NCBI RefSeq assembly: GCF_000744375.1
Contig: NZ_JQLU01000005.1
Span: forward strand, 496,001 to 560,000
DNA length: 64,000 nucleotides
Direction of reading: 5' to 3'
From: Carnobacterium gallinarum DSM 4847
Lineage (GTDB): Bacteria; Bacillota; Bacilli; Lactobacillales; Carnobacteriaceae
In this document: one piece after another, positions 1-8,067 of the stretch
Position numbering within the stretch: position 1 is the stretch's first letter
How the letters are laid out: every line of letters begins with the position of its first letter
Translations under genes and position numbers: made by a program
The notes under the pieces: model-generated
What the model was told of the DNA's origin: nothing
The model's input: only the letters and a program-made list of their open reading frames with translations
Database searches by the model: none

Positions 1-404
1 TAAGCAATTTTATTTTCAGTTGTCGTTAACTCTTCTTGTAATTGTTGAAAACTTTGATTCGCTTTTAAATCTGGATAACTTTCGCTTAAAGCAAAAATAG
101 TTTTTAGAGAATCACTGATTTGATTTGACACTTGCATTGTTTCTTCATGATTTCCTTCTGGAATTTGAGTTAGCTGATTACGCATTTCGACTACTTTAGC
201 TAACGTGTCTTTTTCATGTGCTGCATAACCTTTTACAGTTTCAACTAGATTCGGAATCAAATCATTTCTGCGTTTTAATTGAACATCAATCTGGCTCCAC
301 GCTTCTTGAACCCATACCCGAGCTTTAACTAAGTTATTGTAGCTGCTTATATAAAGTACCACTAATAATACTATGACTACTATTCCAATAATCCATCCCA
401 TCAT
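1..404 (-). CDS. LemA family protein (3' end lies outside the window)
   Basis: The visible part begins with a hydrophobic N-terminal segment (MMGWIIGIVVIVLLVVLYI) that would anchor it in the membrane, followed by helical sequence ending in the LemA signature YPDLKANQSFQQLQEEL and TENKIA. LemA proteins are small membrane-anchored helical-bundle proteins of unclear function. GGGAGTGG lies 6 bases before the ATG at 404; a second ATG follows directly at 401. The C-terminal part is cut by the window edge, so completeness cannot be judged. Family call is firm, function is not. Confidence 0.9.
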   Translation of the reverse strand, partial: MMGWIIGIVVIVLLVVLYISSYNNLVKARVWVQEAWSQIDVQLKRRNDLIPNLVETVKGYAAHEKDTLAKVVEMRNQLTQIPEGNHEETMQVSNQISDSLKTIFALSESYPDLKANQSFQQLQEELTTTENKIA

Positions 405-563
405 ATTCCACTCCCTTATTTTACTTCTTATTCTCATCCTACCAAATATACCCTTAAAAATAAAGTAAAGTTTCTTAATCTATTAATTATTTTATTTGTA
501 ACAAGACGGAGATGAGACAAAACTACTATTTTGAATCAAGATACGTTAACTAAAAAATAAAGA

Positions 564-605
564 ACTGCAAAAAATCAACATTTGTAAAAATGGATTTTTT
601 GCAGT
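564..605 (-). terminator. Rho-independent terminator after dps
   Basis: Perfect 13-bp stem (564-576 with 593-605), with a T-rich run on the minus-strand side. It separates dps from lemA, which has the same orientation. Confidence 0.75.
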
Positions 606-652
606 TTTCTCTATTTTAGAACTTATGTCCTACCTTGTCTTCATTCGTTAAT

Positions 653-1126
653 TTATTCGCCTTCTAAAGGAGATTGTCCTAAGAATGCTTGTAACATCCA
701 GATGTTTTTATCCACTTCTGTTTTATAAGCGATTAACATATCTTGCGTACAATCGTCACCAGCTTCGCCAGTTAATTCGATTCCTTCAGCAAGTTCATCA
801 CGTAATAAACGGTAATCACTAACAACTGATGCTACCATATCTTCAGCAGAAACTTTTTTAGAATAAGGTTTTTCTTCGATTGAAGCATGCTCTAAATATT
901 CAGATAGGGTTGAATAAGGTTGTCCTCCAATTGCAATTAAACGCTCTGCAATCACATCGTTATTTGAATCAACGCTGCCAAATAATTCTTCAAATTTTTC
1001 ATGTAATGTATAGAAGCTAGCTCCTTGTACATACCAGTGATGTTGGTGAAGTTTTGTGTAAAGCACCCCATGATTTGCTACTAATTTGTTTAAAATTGCT
1101 TTTACATCAATGTTTGTTTTTTGCAT
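653..1126 (-). CDS. dps: Dps family ferritin-like DNA-protecting protein
   Basis: Predicted 157-residue Dps/ferritin-like protein that oxidises and stores iron and protects DNA from peroxide. It shows the Dps ferroxidase signatures: HQHHW near residue 29, the FYTLHEKFEEL helix, and D-x-IAERL about 20 residues further on. The start at 1126 is preferred because GGAGG lies 9 bases upstream; an in-frame ATG at 1135 directly abuts that Shine-Dalgarno and is unlikely. It is monocistronic, with its own terminator. A PerR-like operator overlaps its promoter, which fits peroxide control known for dps/mrgA genes in Firmicutes. Confidence 0.95.
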   Translation of the reverse strand: MQKTNIDVKAILNKLVANHGVLYTKLHQHHWYVQGASFYTLHEKFEELFGSVDSNNDVIAERLIAIGGQPYSTLSEYLEHASIEEKPYSKKVSAEDMVASVVSDYRLLRDELAEGIELTGEAGDDCTQDMLIAYKTEVDKNIWMLQAFLGQSPLEGE

Positions 1127-1164
1127 TGAACTCATCCTCCTATTTATTAGAAATAATTATTACT

Positions 1165-1201
1165 TTGTAATCATTATAAACTATCAAACTTATTTTGTCT
1201 A
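1165..1201 (-). promoter_or_regulatory. dps promoter with PerR-box-like dyad
   Basis: On the minus strand TAGACA (1196-1201) and TATAAT (1173-1178) are separated by exactly 17 bases. The 15-bp dyad at 1165-1179, TTATAATGATTACAA, overlaps the -10 element and differs from the PerR consensus TTATAATnATTATAA at one base. The motif match is seen; regulation by PerR is inferred. Confidence 0.7.
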
Positions 1202-1401
1202 ATTGTATTTTGTTACATTTTACAATTATTCGCTAAAGCTGATTTGTTACCTTCTTAACAATTATACCTTTTCAACTTTTTTATTTCAATCATTAACCTC
1301 TCTTTTTCAATTTGATTTCAATTTCGCTTTAATGCTAGAATAAAGTATAGAACTAATTTATTCATTCTACTGAAATTAACTCACACTAAAAGGAGAATTT
1401 T

Positions 1402-2175
1402 ATGTATTTCATTAAAAACAAGCTATTTCCAACTCCTAATCAACTATATTCAGAACTTCCATTTTTTCAAAAAATCAGTATTGCTGATCTGCCTAATAGC
1501 TATTTAGCTTTACTTACAGAACAAAACGGAGGCTATCTGCGGTTAAACTCTTTGCCAACTTCAGAACCTACTAGAGATGGATTAGATTCCGTTGAGTTTC
1601 ACTATTTATTTGGACTGCATTCAGAGTCAGCTACAAGTATTTTATTTCAACAAGACGATCATGACAAATTTTCATTACCTGATTATTTTATTTTTTTTAG
1701 TGTCAATGGGGATCAACTTTGGGCTTTTGATTATTCTAATCTAAAAAATAATGAACCTAGCATTCGATATATCGATATGGATACCGATCAGTGGTTACAT
1801 ATTGCTGATTCATTTGAGGAGTTTTTATATCTGCTTCATTCAGCTCCTTTAGATTTAAATGAAGAAAGAACGCTGACTCGACATGAAGCCAATCATAACT
1901 TTTTATTAGCTACTTCTGCCGAATTGGAATCTTTGCTGCTTCGCTTTGAAGATGATTTAGACAAGAACTGGTACTTCACTTGGCTACTTCAACTAGCTCA
2001 AAGTAACAACCAACAACTTCAGCACTTAGCTTTCTCAGCTTTTGAAACGCAGGTTCTTTATTTCCATCCGGTACTGCCTAAAAATACCCGAGAGCTTGCT
2101 CGTGTATTTGAAAGTCTTGCTCCAAGCGTAATTGATACTTCCGAACTTCAACAAGTTTTGAAAGAACTAAGATAA
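1402..2175 (+). CDS. SMI1/KNR4 (SUKH) family protein
   Basis: A 257-residue cytoplasmic protein with no signal peptide. The N-terminal half carries SUKH features: LPNSYLALLTEQNGG, YFIFFSVNGDQLWAFDYS, and a DSFEEFLYLL ending. SUKH proteins often act as immunity proteins for polymorphic toxins, but no toxin gene is adjacent. The C-terminal 100 residues are helical and not recognised. It lies 12 bases before a tyrosine phosphatase gene and is probably co-transcribed with it. AAAGGAG precedes the start. Fold call is fairly good; the role is unknown. Confidence 0.75.
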   Translation: MYFIKNKLFPTPNQLYSELPFFQKISIADLPNSYLALLTEQNGGYLRLNSLPTSEPTRDGLDSVEFHYLFGLHSESATSILFQQDDHDKFSLPDYFIFFSVNGDQLWAFDYSNLKNNEPSIRYIDMDTDQWLHIADSFEEFLYLLHSAPLDLNEERTLTRHEANHNFLLATSAELESLLLRFEDDLDKNWYFTWLLQLAQSNNQQLQHLAFSAFETQVLYFHPVLPKNTRELARVFESLAPSVIDTSELQQVLKELR

Positions 2176-2187
2176 AGGGGTCTTTAA

Positions 2188-2658
2188 ATGGTTAAATTAC
2201 TATATGTTTGTTTAGGGAATATTTGCCGCTCACCGATGGCCGAAGCTTTTATGCAGCATGCTGTTACAAAAGCTGGACTAAAGGACAAATTCCAGATTGA
2301 GTCTGCAGCTACAAGTCGTTGGGAATCCGGAAATCCCCCTCATATCGGTACTAAAAAAATTCTAGCTACACATGGTATTGAAACAGTCAACATGTTCTCA
2401 CGACAAGTTACAATTGCTGATTTTAATGAATTTGATGCTATTTATGGAATGGATCGACACAATATTGAGGATTTAAATTCCATCTGTCCTACTGAATTTC
2501 TTCATAAAATTCATTTATTTATGGATTCTGTCGAGGGAAAACAAGGACTGGATGTGCCAGATCCATGGTATACAGATAATTTTGCTTTAACTTATCAACT
2601 GATATCAGAAGGCTGCAGTGCTCAATTAAAACAATTACAAGACACTAAACTTGATTAA
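2188..2658 (+). CDS. Low-molecular-weight protein-tyrosine phosphatase
   Basis: The 156-residue protein has the complete LMW-PTP phosphate-binding loop C-L-G-N-I-C-R-S (Cys8 nucleophile, Arg14) and the general-acid motif at D125-P126 (VPDPWY). Length is normal for the family. It would dephosphorylate phosphotyrosine in proteins, in Firmicutes often arginine or tyrosine phosphate in stress or capsule control; the substrate here is unknown as no tyrosine kinase is nearby. AAGGGG precedes the ATG and a strong terminator follows immediately. Confidence 0.93.
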   Translation: MVKLLYVCLGNICRSPMAEAFMQHAVTKAGLKDKFQIESAATSRWESGNPPHIGTKKILATHGIETVNMFSRQVTIADFNEFDAIYGMDRHNIEDLNSICPTEFLHKIHLFMDSVEGKQGLDVPDPWYTDNFALTYQLISEGCSAQLKQLQDTKLD

Positions 2659-2706
2659 AAAAAACGATAAACACTTCCTAAAAAGGAAATGTTTATCGTT
2701 TTTTTA
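2659..2706 (+). terminator. Bidirectional terminator between phosphatase and sortase genes
   Basis: An A-run, an 18-base stem reading ACGATAAACACTTCCT against its complement, then a T-run. It can serve the plus-strand phosphatase and the minus-strand sortase. Confidence 0.85.
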
Positions 2707-2715
2707 TTTATTCAT

Positions 2716-3447
2716 TTACGTGTTTTTTTCAAGATCAAAAGCCGCTTTCATTGCTTTTGTTGCTTTTTTCATTGGTACTTTTTTCTCAAATTCTCCCTGA
2801 ATAACTAAACGTTTTGATCCATCTGGATTACAGGTTACTAACGTTACTAGCTTTTTCCCTTCAACATCGTCAATTAAATCTACTCGATCAGGATTAACAG
2901 TTTCTATAAAACTTGTTTTATAAACATAGATGTATTCTAAATCAGTTAGATAGATTTCATCGCCCATATTTAGTTTATCTAATGGACTAAATAACAAGCC
3001 TTTGTCAATCATATTGTGACCAGCTAAAGCGTAATTGCCCTCGCCCATCACTTGATCTGGTTTCATAGTTCCTGCTCCGACAGCTAAGTTATAATTAGAA
3101 ATGCCTCTTGTAATTGGCAAATTAATTTTGACATCTGGAACTGCAATTCCACCAACAACTGCCATATCTGCTTGATATAAACGAGCACGAATAATATTAC
3201 TAGCATCTAAATCAACAACTTTATCAAAATCAAAATCGCCATCACGTGTATTATTCTTCTTAATCTCAGCAGCCGTTACATTAGATACATTATTACTGGC
3301 TGACATTGTTTCTACTAACCAATTCTTAATAGGGTTTAAAAAGATTAGAAATAAACCTATGATTAAAAGCAGTATTGCCACAATGTTAATTATCTTACTT
3401 TTTGCATTACTTTTCTTTTTATCTTCTTTTTTATTAGGTCGTTTCAT
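2716..3447 (-). CDS. srtA: Class A sortase
   Basis: A membrane-anchored transpeptidase that joins LPXTG-type surface proteins to the peptidoglycan. The 243-residue protein has a basic N-terminus, one membrane segment at about residues 19-38, and a sortase barrel with the catalytic triad visible as His144 (LAGHNM), Cys206 (TLVTC) and Arg213. The C-terminal tail is lysine-rich. It is monocistronic. None of the surface proteins in this window has an LPXTG motif, so its substrates are elsewhere. Confidence 0.93.
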   Translation of the reverse strand: MKRPNKKEDKKKSNAKSKIINIVAILLLIIGLFLIFLNPIKNWLVETMSASNNVSNVTAAEIKKNNTRDGDFDFDKVVDLDASNIIRARLYQADMAVVGGIAVPDVKINLPITRGISNYNLAVGAGTMKPDQVMGEGNYALAGHNMIDKGLLFSPLDKLNMGDEIYLTDLEYIYVYKTSFIETVNPDRVDLIDDVEGKKLVTLVTCNPDGSKRLVIQGEFEKKVPMKKATKAMKAAFDLEKNT

Positions 3448-3638
3448 AGTTGTTCCTCATTTCTTAATGTTATCCTTTATTACAATAAGTATAACTTAGG
3501 TTTTATTAAAAAAACAGCATTTTGTTTGACTTTTAATTGTTTTTCCATAATTAAATGGAATAACTAATCACTAGTATAGCACAAAGTTTATCTGAGAGTC
3601 TTTTATTATTTTCAAATTCTTTTCGATACTTTTCTGAC

Positions 3639-4091
3639 TTAACTTTGTCTTTTTTCCTCTTCTAAATAACCACGATTTACTAAGGGAGCAACTTTTTCAT
3701 TTAATTTATGAAATTCTTGTAGATAATATTGAATTTCTTCCTCAGAGATAGGCATATTGTCTTGTTTTATTTTCTTTCTCAAAAATTCTTCCATTGCTTG
3801 AATCATCAAAAATTGTTTTTCTTCAACTTCTCCATAACTAAGCCCTAAATGAAAGTGGCTGGCACCCATTTTTAAATAAGAGTCTGAATCGATTCGTCTT
3901 GTTTCAATTGCTTGAATCCCATTGGTGATAGTCTGAACAATAGGCATACGATAATCTACTATGTACTCTTTTTCATGGGATTCTTGACTTAAATCTTTCA
4001 CCACATAATTTTGGTACCAATACTCTGAAAATCTAAAAACGTTTTTCGCCATCAACTTAACGATACTATCTGAAATTCGGTCTTCCGTCAT
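3639..4091 (-). CDS. Hypothetical 150-residue protein
   Basis: Not recognised. It is a soluble, largely helical, charged protein without signal peptide or membrane segment. Aromatic residues cluster in the first third (FRFSEYWYQNYVV) and a histidine pair occurs in GASHFHLGLSYGE. The start at 4091 has AAGGAG nine bases upstream. It lies alone between sortase and a lipoprotein gene. Its helical sensor-like look is only an impression. Confidence 0.7.
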   Translation of the reverse strand: MTEDRISDSIVKLMAKNVFRFSEYWYQNYVVKDLSQESHEKEYIVDYRMPIVQTITNGIQAIETRRIDSDSYLKMGASHFHLGLSYGEVEEKQFLMIQAMEEFLRKKIKQDNMPISEEEIQYYLQEFHKLNEKVAPLVNRGYLEEEKRQS

Positions 4092-4331
4092 ACCAGTAAT
4101 CTCCTTTAAAGAGTCGGATATATTTCAAAGAGATACTCTCTATCCATCATTAACCTCTCAATATCTTCGTTCATTTAAAAACACTTAACTTTGTTAACAT
4201 TTAATAACAATATGTGCATTCATTATACTTCTATTTTATCTAATAGTATAGTAGTTTTTAGACGAAAAAAATCTGTACATTTCAAAACCTTCTTATTTAA
4301 AATAACATTTCTTCAAGACAATTTTAAACAT

Positions 4332-4377
4332 AAAAAAACAAGAATCTCCGATTAACTCCAAAGATTCTTGTTTTTTT
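4332..4377 (-). terminator. Terminator after lipoprotein gene
   Basis: Perfect 16-bp stem (4332-4347 with 4362-4377) flanked by A and T runs, directly after the lipoprotein stop codon. Confidence 0.85.
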
Positions 4378-4386
4378 GTTACTTGT

Positions 4387-5505
4387 TTAATTTAATTTTT
4401 GAAATGGATTGTAATCGCCAGTTATTGGATCCATCTTAGATAAGCTATTTGTTGATGTTGTATATTCAAACATTCCTACCATATTTGAAATTTCAGTATC
4501 TCCAACTGTATGATCGCGACGAATTTCAACTTGATAAACATCCCCGCTGCTTTTTGTTACGTAATATTGATTTTCACTACTGCTAATTCCAGTCATTTTT
4601 TCTACAGCTTGGATTACTTTAATAGTCTCTGGATCTGTCAGTACTACAGAATTATCTGAACTTGTTGAACTATCTGTAGAATCGGCAGACGATGCGCTAG
4701 AAGACGCATTAGCTGAGCTATCTGTAGCAGAAGAATCTGTAGTAGTAGCAGTGTTAGAAGCTACAACTGTCGATTCCTGTTTAGACAACCATTCTGCAAT
4801 CTGATCATCAGAAGCTGTTTTAATATCTAATCCTGTTGCTGTTGCAAATTCTTTACCAATTAACTCAGAGTTACGTTCTTTTTTGTATTTAGAATTAGGA
4901 ACAATTGCTTGTTCTTCTTTCACTTTTTCTGCTTGTGCTTGATTAATCTCTGTTTTTAAATTCGTTGCTTTTGTTTTTAACTCAGTAAATAATTCATTAC
5001 TTAAATCTTTAGCTAGTAATTCATCAATTGTACCGGCTGCTTCGTTTAATTTTCCAGCATTATATTGTGCTTGGCTATCATCATATAATTTTTGATAATT
5101 TGCTTTTTGGGTCGTTAAAGTTTCGATCATTGTCGCTAATTTTTTACCAGCTTTTACTAAATCATTTGATCCTTTAGTTTCAGCTGTAACTTTTTCAACT
5201 TGGGTCTTAGCCTCTGCTAGTTCGCCTTTTTTGTAAGCTGCTTCTGCTGCTTGATAGTTTTTAGTTTGCTCTAGATATGTTGTTGCTGTTGCGTCTTTTG
5301 ATTTAGCATTTAAAGCTTCATTGAAGGCCGTCTCAGCTTCTGAATAATTTTGATTGCCTATGTTTTGTTTACCTTCACGCATTGCTGTTTCATACTCACT
5401 ATTATTATTAGAGGAATCTTTGCTACCACCACTAGCCCCACAAGCTCCTATAATAAACATACTCATTACTAACATAGAAATGATACTAAATTTACTCTTT
5501 TTCAT
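4387..5505 (-). CDS. TPR-containing lipoprotein
   Basis: Secreted lipoprotein with lipobox IIGAC near residue 22 after a typical signal sequence. After lipidation the first ~170 residues are TPR-like helices (YETAMREGKQNIGNQNYSEA, AYKKGELAEAKTQ, QYNAGKLNEAA), followed by a helical linker, a Ser/Thr/Asp-rich flexible stretch, and a C-terminal ~75-residue domain resembling PepSY-like folds (YYVTKSSGDVYQVEIRRD). The start at 5505 (372 residues) is chosen because GGGGAA lies 7 bases upstream; the longer frame to 5616 would place another hydrophobic segment in front and lacks a good ribosome site. Probably an envelope scaffold or chaperone; specific function unknown. Confidence 0.85.
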   Translation of the reverse strand: MKKSKFSIISMLVMSMFIIGACGASGGSKDSSNNNSEYETAMREGKQNIGNQNYSEAETAFNEALNAKSKDATATTYLEQTKNYQAAEAAYKKGELAEAKTQVEKVTAETKGSNDLVKAGKKLATMIETLTTQKANYQKLYDDSQAQYNAGKLNEAAGTIDELLAKDLSNELFTELKTKATNLKTEINQAQAEKVKEEQAIVPNSKYKKERNSELIGKEFATATGLDIKTASDDQIAEWLSKQESTVVASNTATTTDSSATDSSANASSSASSADSTDSSTSSDNSVVLTDPETIKVIQAVEKMTGISSSENQYYVTKSSGDVYQVEIRRDHTVGDTEISNMVGMFEYTTSTNSLSKMDPITGDYNPFQKLN

Positions 5506-5822
5506 CTTACATTCCCCTTTCAAATTCATAATTTCTTCTCCATCTCTATTATAACTGAATTTTGCTAAAAACAGGTTAATTATGAGAAAAATTAAGAGAA
5601 ATTTTCTTTTCTTCACGGATACTGTTATTTTATAATTATTTCTCTTTCTAGTTTAGTCAATCATTTTTGTTTTTTTTATGCAACTAATAACTCCTTTACT
5701 AGCCGTTTTTTAATAGTATTTTAAGAAAAACAGTTAAAATCCAATCTTATTACTTTTATTTTCATTTGCTTTTCGCTATACTAAAGTAAGGTTCATAATT
5801 TATGTATAGGAGGTTATTTTTA
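5506..5822. other. Divergent intergenic region, lipoprotein and mscL
   Basis: No gene seen. TATAAT on the minus strand (plus coordinates 5548-5553) is a likely -10 for the lipoprotein gene. TATACT about 35 bases before the mscL ribosome site is a likely -10 for mscL. The rest is AT-rich with short T-runs; I see no operator. Confidence 0.4.
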
Positions 5823-6230
5823 ATGTTTAAGAATACAATGAAAGAATTCAAGGAATTTGCTTTACGTGGAAATGTAATTGATTTAGCTGTCGGGGTTGTT
5901 ATTGGAGCTGCTTTTAGCGCAATTGTAACGTCTTTTGTAAAAAATATTATTAGTCCAATGATCGCTGTATTAACCGGTGGCAATAATCTTAATAGCTTAT
6001 CTGTAAATATTTTGAATGCTAAACTAACGTATGGTGCTTTCTTACAATCAATTATTGACTTCGTTATTATTGCATTTTCTATCTTCATTTTTGTCAAAGC
6101 AATCAACACCGCAACATCTAAATTGAAAAAATCAGAAGCGGAAGCTGAGCCAGAAGCAGAAATTAATTTAACAGAAGAATATTTAAAAGAAATTCGCGAC
6201 TTACTTGCTCAAAATGATAAGACGCTTTAA
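5823..6230 (+). CDS. mscL: Large-conductance mechanosensitive channel MscL
   Basis: Inner-membrane pentameric channel that opens under membrane tension and releases solutes on hypo-osmotic shock. The 135-residue protein has the N-terminal amphipathic helix (MKEFKEFALRGNVIDLAVGV), the glycine/alanine-rich pore helix TM1 (residues ~15-45), a short loop, TM2 (~residues 68-92) and a charged C-terminal helix rich in Glu. The start at 5823 follows AGGAGG with ideal spacing; an upstream in-frame ATG at 5802 lacks one. Monocistronic, with a terminator after it. Confidence 0.96.
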   Translation: MFKNTMKEFKEFALRGNVIDLAVGVVIGAAFSAIVTSFVKNIISPMIAVLTGGNNLNSLSVNILNAKLTYGAFLQSIIDFVIIAFSIFIFVKAINTATSKLKKSEAEAEPEAEINLTEEYLKEIRDLLAQNDKTL

Positions 6231-6277
6231 TTTTATTATAATCGAAAAAATGGAATGAATTTCCTCTTTTTTGAAGT

Positions 6278-6315
6278 AAAATGGCAGGAAACTAGAGATA
6301 GCTTCCTGCCATTTT
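6278..6315 (+). terminator. Terminator after mscL
   Basis: Perfect 13-bp stem around ATGGCAGGAA (6278-6290 with 6303-6315) followed by a T-rich run. Confidence 0.8.
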
Positions 6316-6489
6316 ATTTTATACATAGATTGACATAACTCAAGGTAAACCATCGGATTTCTATCTTTTTTTCTTAGGTATAAAAATGCAAAAGATTCTC
6401 CGTAATTTTTCATACTTCCTAATGCTCTGAAAATAGTTTTATGTTATGATAGGGCGAGTGAAATAAACGACAGTGAGGAGCTTTTAAAC

Positions 6490-7311
6490 ATGCAAGATTT
6501 AAATATCTCAAACCGCATTTCACAAAATTATAGCTTGCTTTCAAAAAAAGAAAAGGCCATTGCCGATTTCGTTCTTACAAAACAAGCAAAAATTGATGAT
6601 ATGAGTATCCAAGATTTAGCAGCGGCTGTGCATACTTCAAATGCGACAATTACTAGATTTTGCCATAAACTAAGCTACCGTAGTTTTGCTGAATTTAAAA
6701 CTAAATTTTTTCAAGAACAACATATTAAACCAACAACTTTACAAATTCCTTCTAAAATTGCAGACTACTATAGTAGGTTGATTAGTTCCTCTGCTGAATT
6801 AATCGAACCAGCTGCTTTAAAGGATTTTCTTAAACGAATTCGATCAGCCAAACGGATTATCATTTGTGGCTTAGGTAGTTCGGGTTTAACAGCTACTGAA
6901 TTTAAATATCAACTGATGCGAATGAACTTTAATGTAGATGCCATTACTGATCCACACATGATGTTAATGAACAGCGCCTTGTTAGATAAAGAAGATTTAT
7001 TAATCGGTATTTCAAATTCCGGTGAGACAACTGCTGTAATTGATGCCGTTAAAATAGCAAAAAATGAAGCTGCCAGTATTTTTTCTATTACGAATCGAAA
7101 CCACACAACGTTAACTAACTTATCTGATGGTGTCTTGTTCACATCAGGTATTCACAGTATTCCTGATGAACGCTTTATTAATAGTCAACTGGCGATTCAT
7201 TTTATTATCGATATTGTTTGTTATACTTTGCTGGAAGAGGATACTTATTTTGCATCAAGAAAAAAAACCTTGGAAACTTTGAAAAAAAATCAGACGACTA
7301 CTCTCTCTTAA
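6490..7311 (+). CDS. MurR/RpiR family transcriptional regulator
   Basis: DNA-binding regulator of 273 residues with an N-terminal RpiR helix-turn-helix (about residues 1-75; DMSIQDLAAAVHTSNATITR) and a C-terminal SIS sugar-phosphate-binding domain (about residues 110-250; IIICGLGSSGLTA, LIGISNSGETTAVIDA). This family senses phosphorylated amino sugars. It faces the PTS-nanE operon across a shared terminator, and the pairing resembles the NanR-nanE-PTS arrangement in streptococci. It probably binds the palindrome in the PTS promoter. GAGGAG precedes the start. Ligand is inferred, likely ManNAc-6-P or GlcNAc-6-P. Confidence 0.92.
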   Translation: MQDLNISNRISQNYSLLSKKEKAIADFVLTKQAKIDDMSIQDLAAAVHTSNATITRFCHKLSYRSFAEFKTKFFQEQHIKPTTLQIPSKIADYYSRLISSSAELIEPAALKDFLKRIRSAKRIIICGLGSSGLTATEFKYQLMRMNFNVDAITDPHMMLMNSALLDKEDLLIGISNSGETTAVIDAVKIAKNEAASIFSITNRNHTTLTNLSDGVLFTSGIHSIPDERFINSQLAIHFIIDIVCYTLLEEDTYFASRKKTLETLKKNQTTTLS

Positions 7312-7329
7312 GACTACTTTATAAAAATA

Positions 7330-7377
7330 GACATCCATTATACAGCAAAAATGCTGTTTAACGGATGTCCATTTTTT
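7330..7377. terminator. Bidirectional terminator between rpiR-type gene and nanE
   Basis: Long stem (GACATCC...GGATGTC with inner ACAGCA/TGCTGT) followed by a T-run on the plus strand and preceded by A-rich sequence, so it works for both converging genes. Confidence 0.8.
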
Positions 7378-7381
7378 TGTA

Positions 7382-8065
7382 TTATTTAATTGCGTCTACA
7401 AATATTTTTGTAATCAATTGTGGTCTGGTAATTGCACCACCTACAACGATGCTATGCACACCAAGCTCTTGGCAACGTTTAGCTTTTTCTGGCGTACTGA
7501 TATTTCCTTCTGCAATCACTGGAATATGCACCTGATTCAATATTTCTTTTAATTTTTCAAAGTCATCGGCAGCCAAATCATCTTGTGCGGATTCTTCTGT
7601 ATAGCCAACCAATGTTGTTGACACACAATCAAAGCCTAATCGTTCTGCTTCTAGCGCTTCTGATAATGTTGCGGTGTCTGCCATTAATAGTAATTGAGGA
7701 TATTTTTGACGAATGGCAGCTACAAAATCTTCTAGCAATTCTCCATTTGGTCGTTTGCGACAAGTAGCATCCAAAGCAATCATTTCGCATCCAGTTTCTG
7801 CCAACTCATCGATTTCTTTCATGGTTGCAGTAATAAATACTTTTGAATCTGAATAGTCTCTTTTCACAATTCCAATGATTGGTAAATCAACTGTTTTTTT
7901 GATTTCAACAATATCTACTGCAGAGTTTGCTCGAATCCCACTGGCGCCACCTTCTTTAGCCGCAACAGCCATCCTTCCCATAATATAAGGACTATGCAAT
8001 GGTTCTTGTTCCAATGCTTGGCATGATACAATCAATTTTCCTTTTACTTGATCTAGCATATTCAT
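7382..8065 (-). CDS. nanE: N-acylglucosamine-6-phosphate 2-epimerase
   Basis: Converts N-acetylmannosamine-6-phosphate to N-acetylglucosamine-6-phosphate in sialic acid and ManNAc catabolism. The 227-residue TIM-barrel protein carries family motifs: the SCQALE start, GIVKRDY with the conserved lysine, IALDAT, LLMADTAT, and VIAEGNI. Length is typical. It is the second gene after the PTS gene, 2 bases apart, and its Shine-Dalgarno GGGGG lies inside the end of that gene, so translation is probably coupled. No sialate lyase or ManNAc kinase is present, consistent with ManNAc arriving already phosphorylated. Confidence 0.95.
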   Translation of the reverse strand: MNMLDQVKGKLIVSCQALEQEPLHSPYIMGRMAVAAKEGGASGIRANSAVDIVEIKKTVDLPIIGIVKRDYSDSKVFITATMKEIDELAETGCEMIALDATCRKRPNGELLEDFVAAIRQKYPQLLLMADTATLSEALEAERLGFDCVSTTLVGYTEESAQDDLAADDFEKLKEILNQVHIPVIAEGNISTPEKAKRCQELGVHSIVVGGAITRPQLITKIFVDAIK

Positions 8066-8067
8066 AT

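Noticed and set aside
5762-6109. 115-codon minus-strand frame opposite mscL
   Set aside because: Antisense to the well-supported mscL gene, with low-complexity composition and no ribosome site.
6201-6413. 70-codon minus-strand frame after mscL
   Set aside because: It runs across the mscL terminator and overlaps the mscL end; no ribosome site and no coding character.
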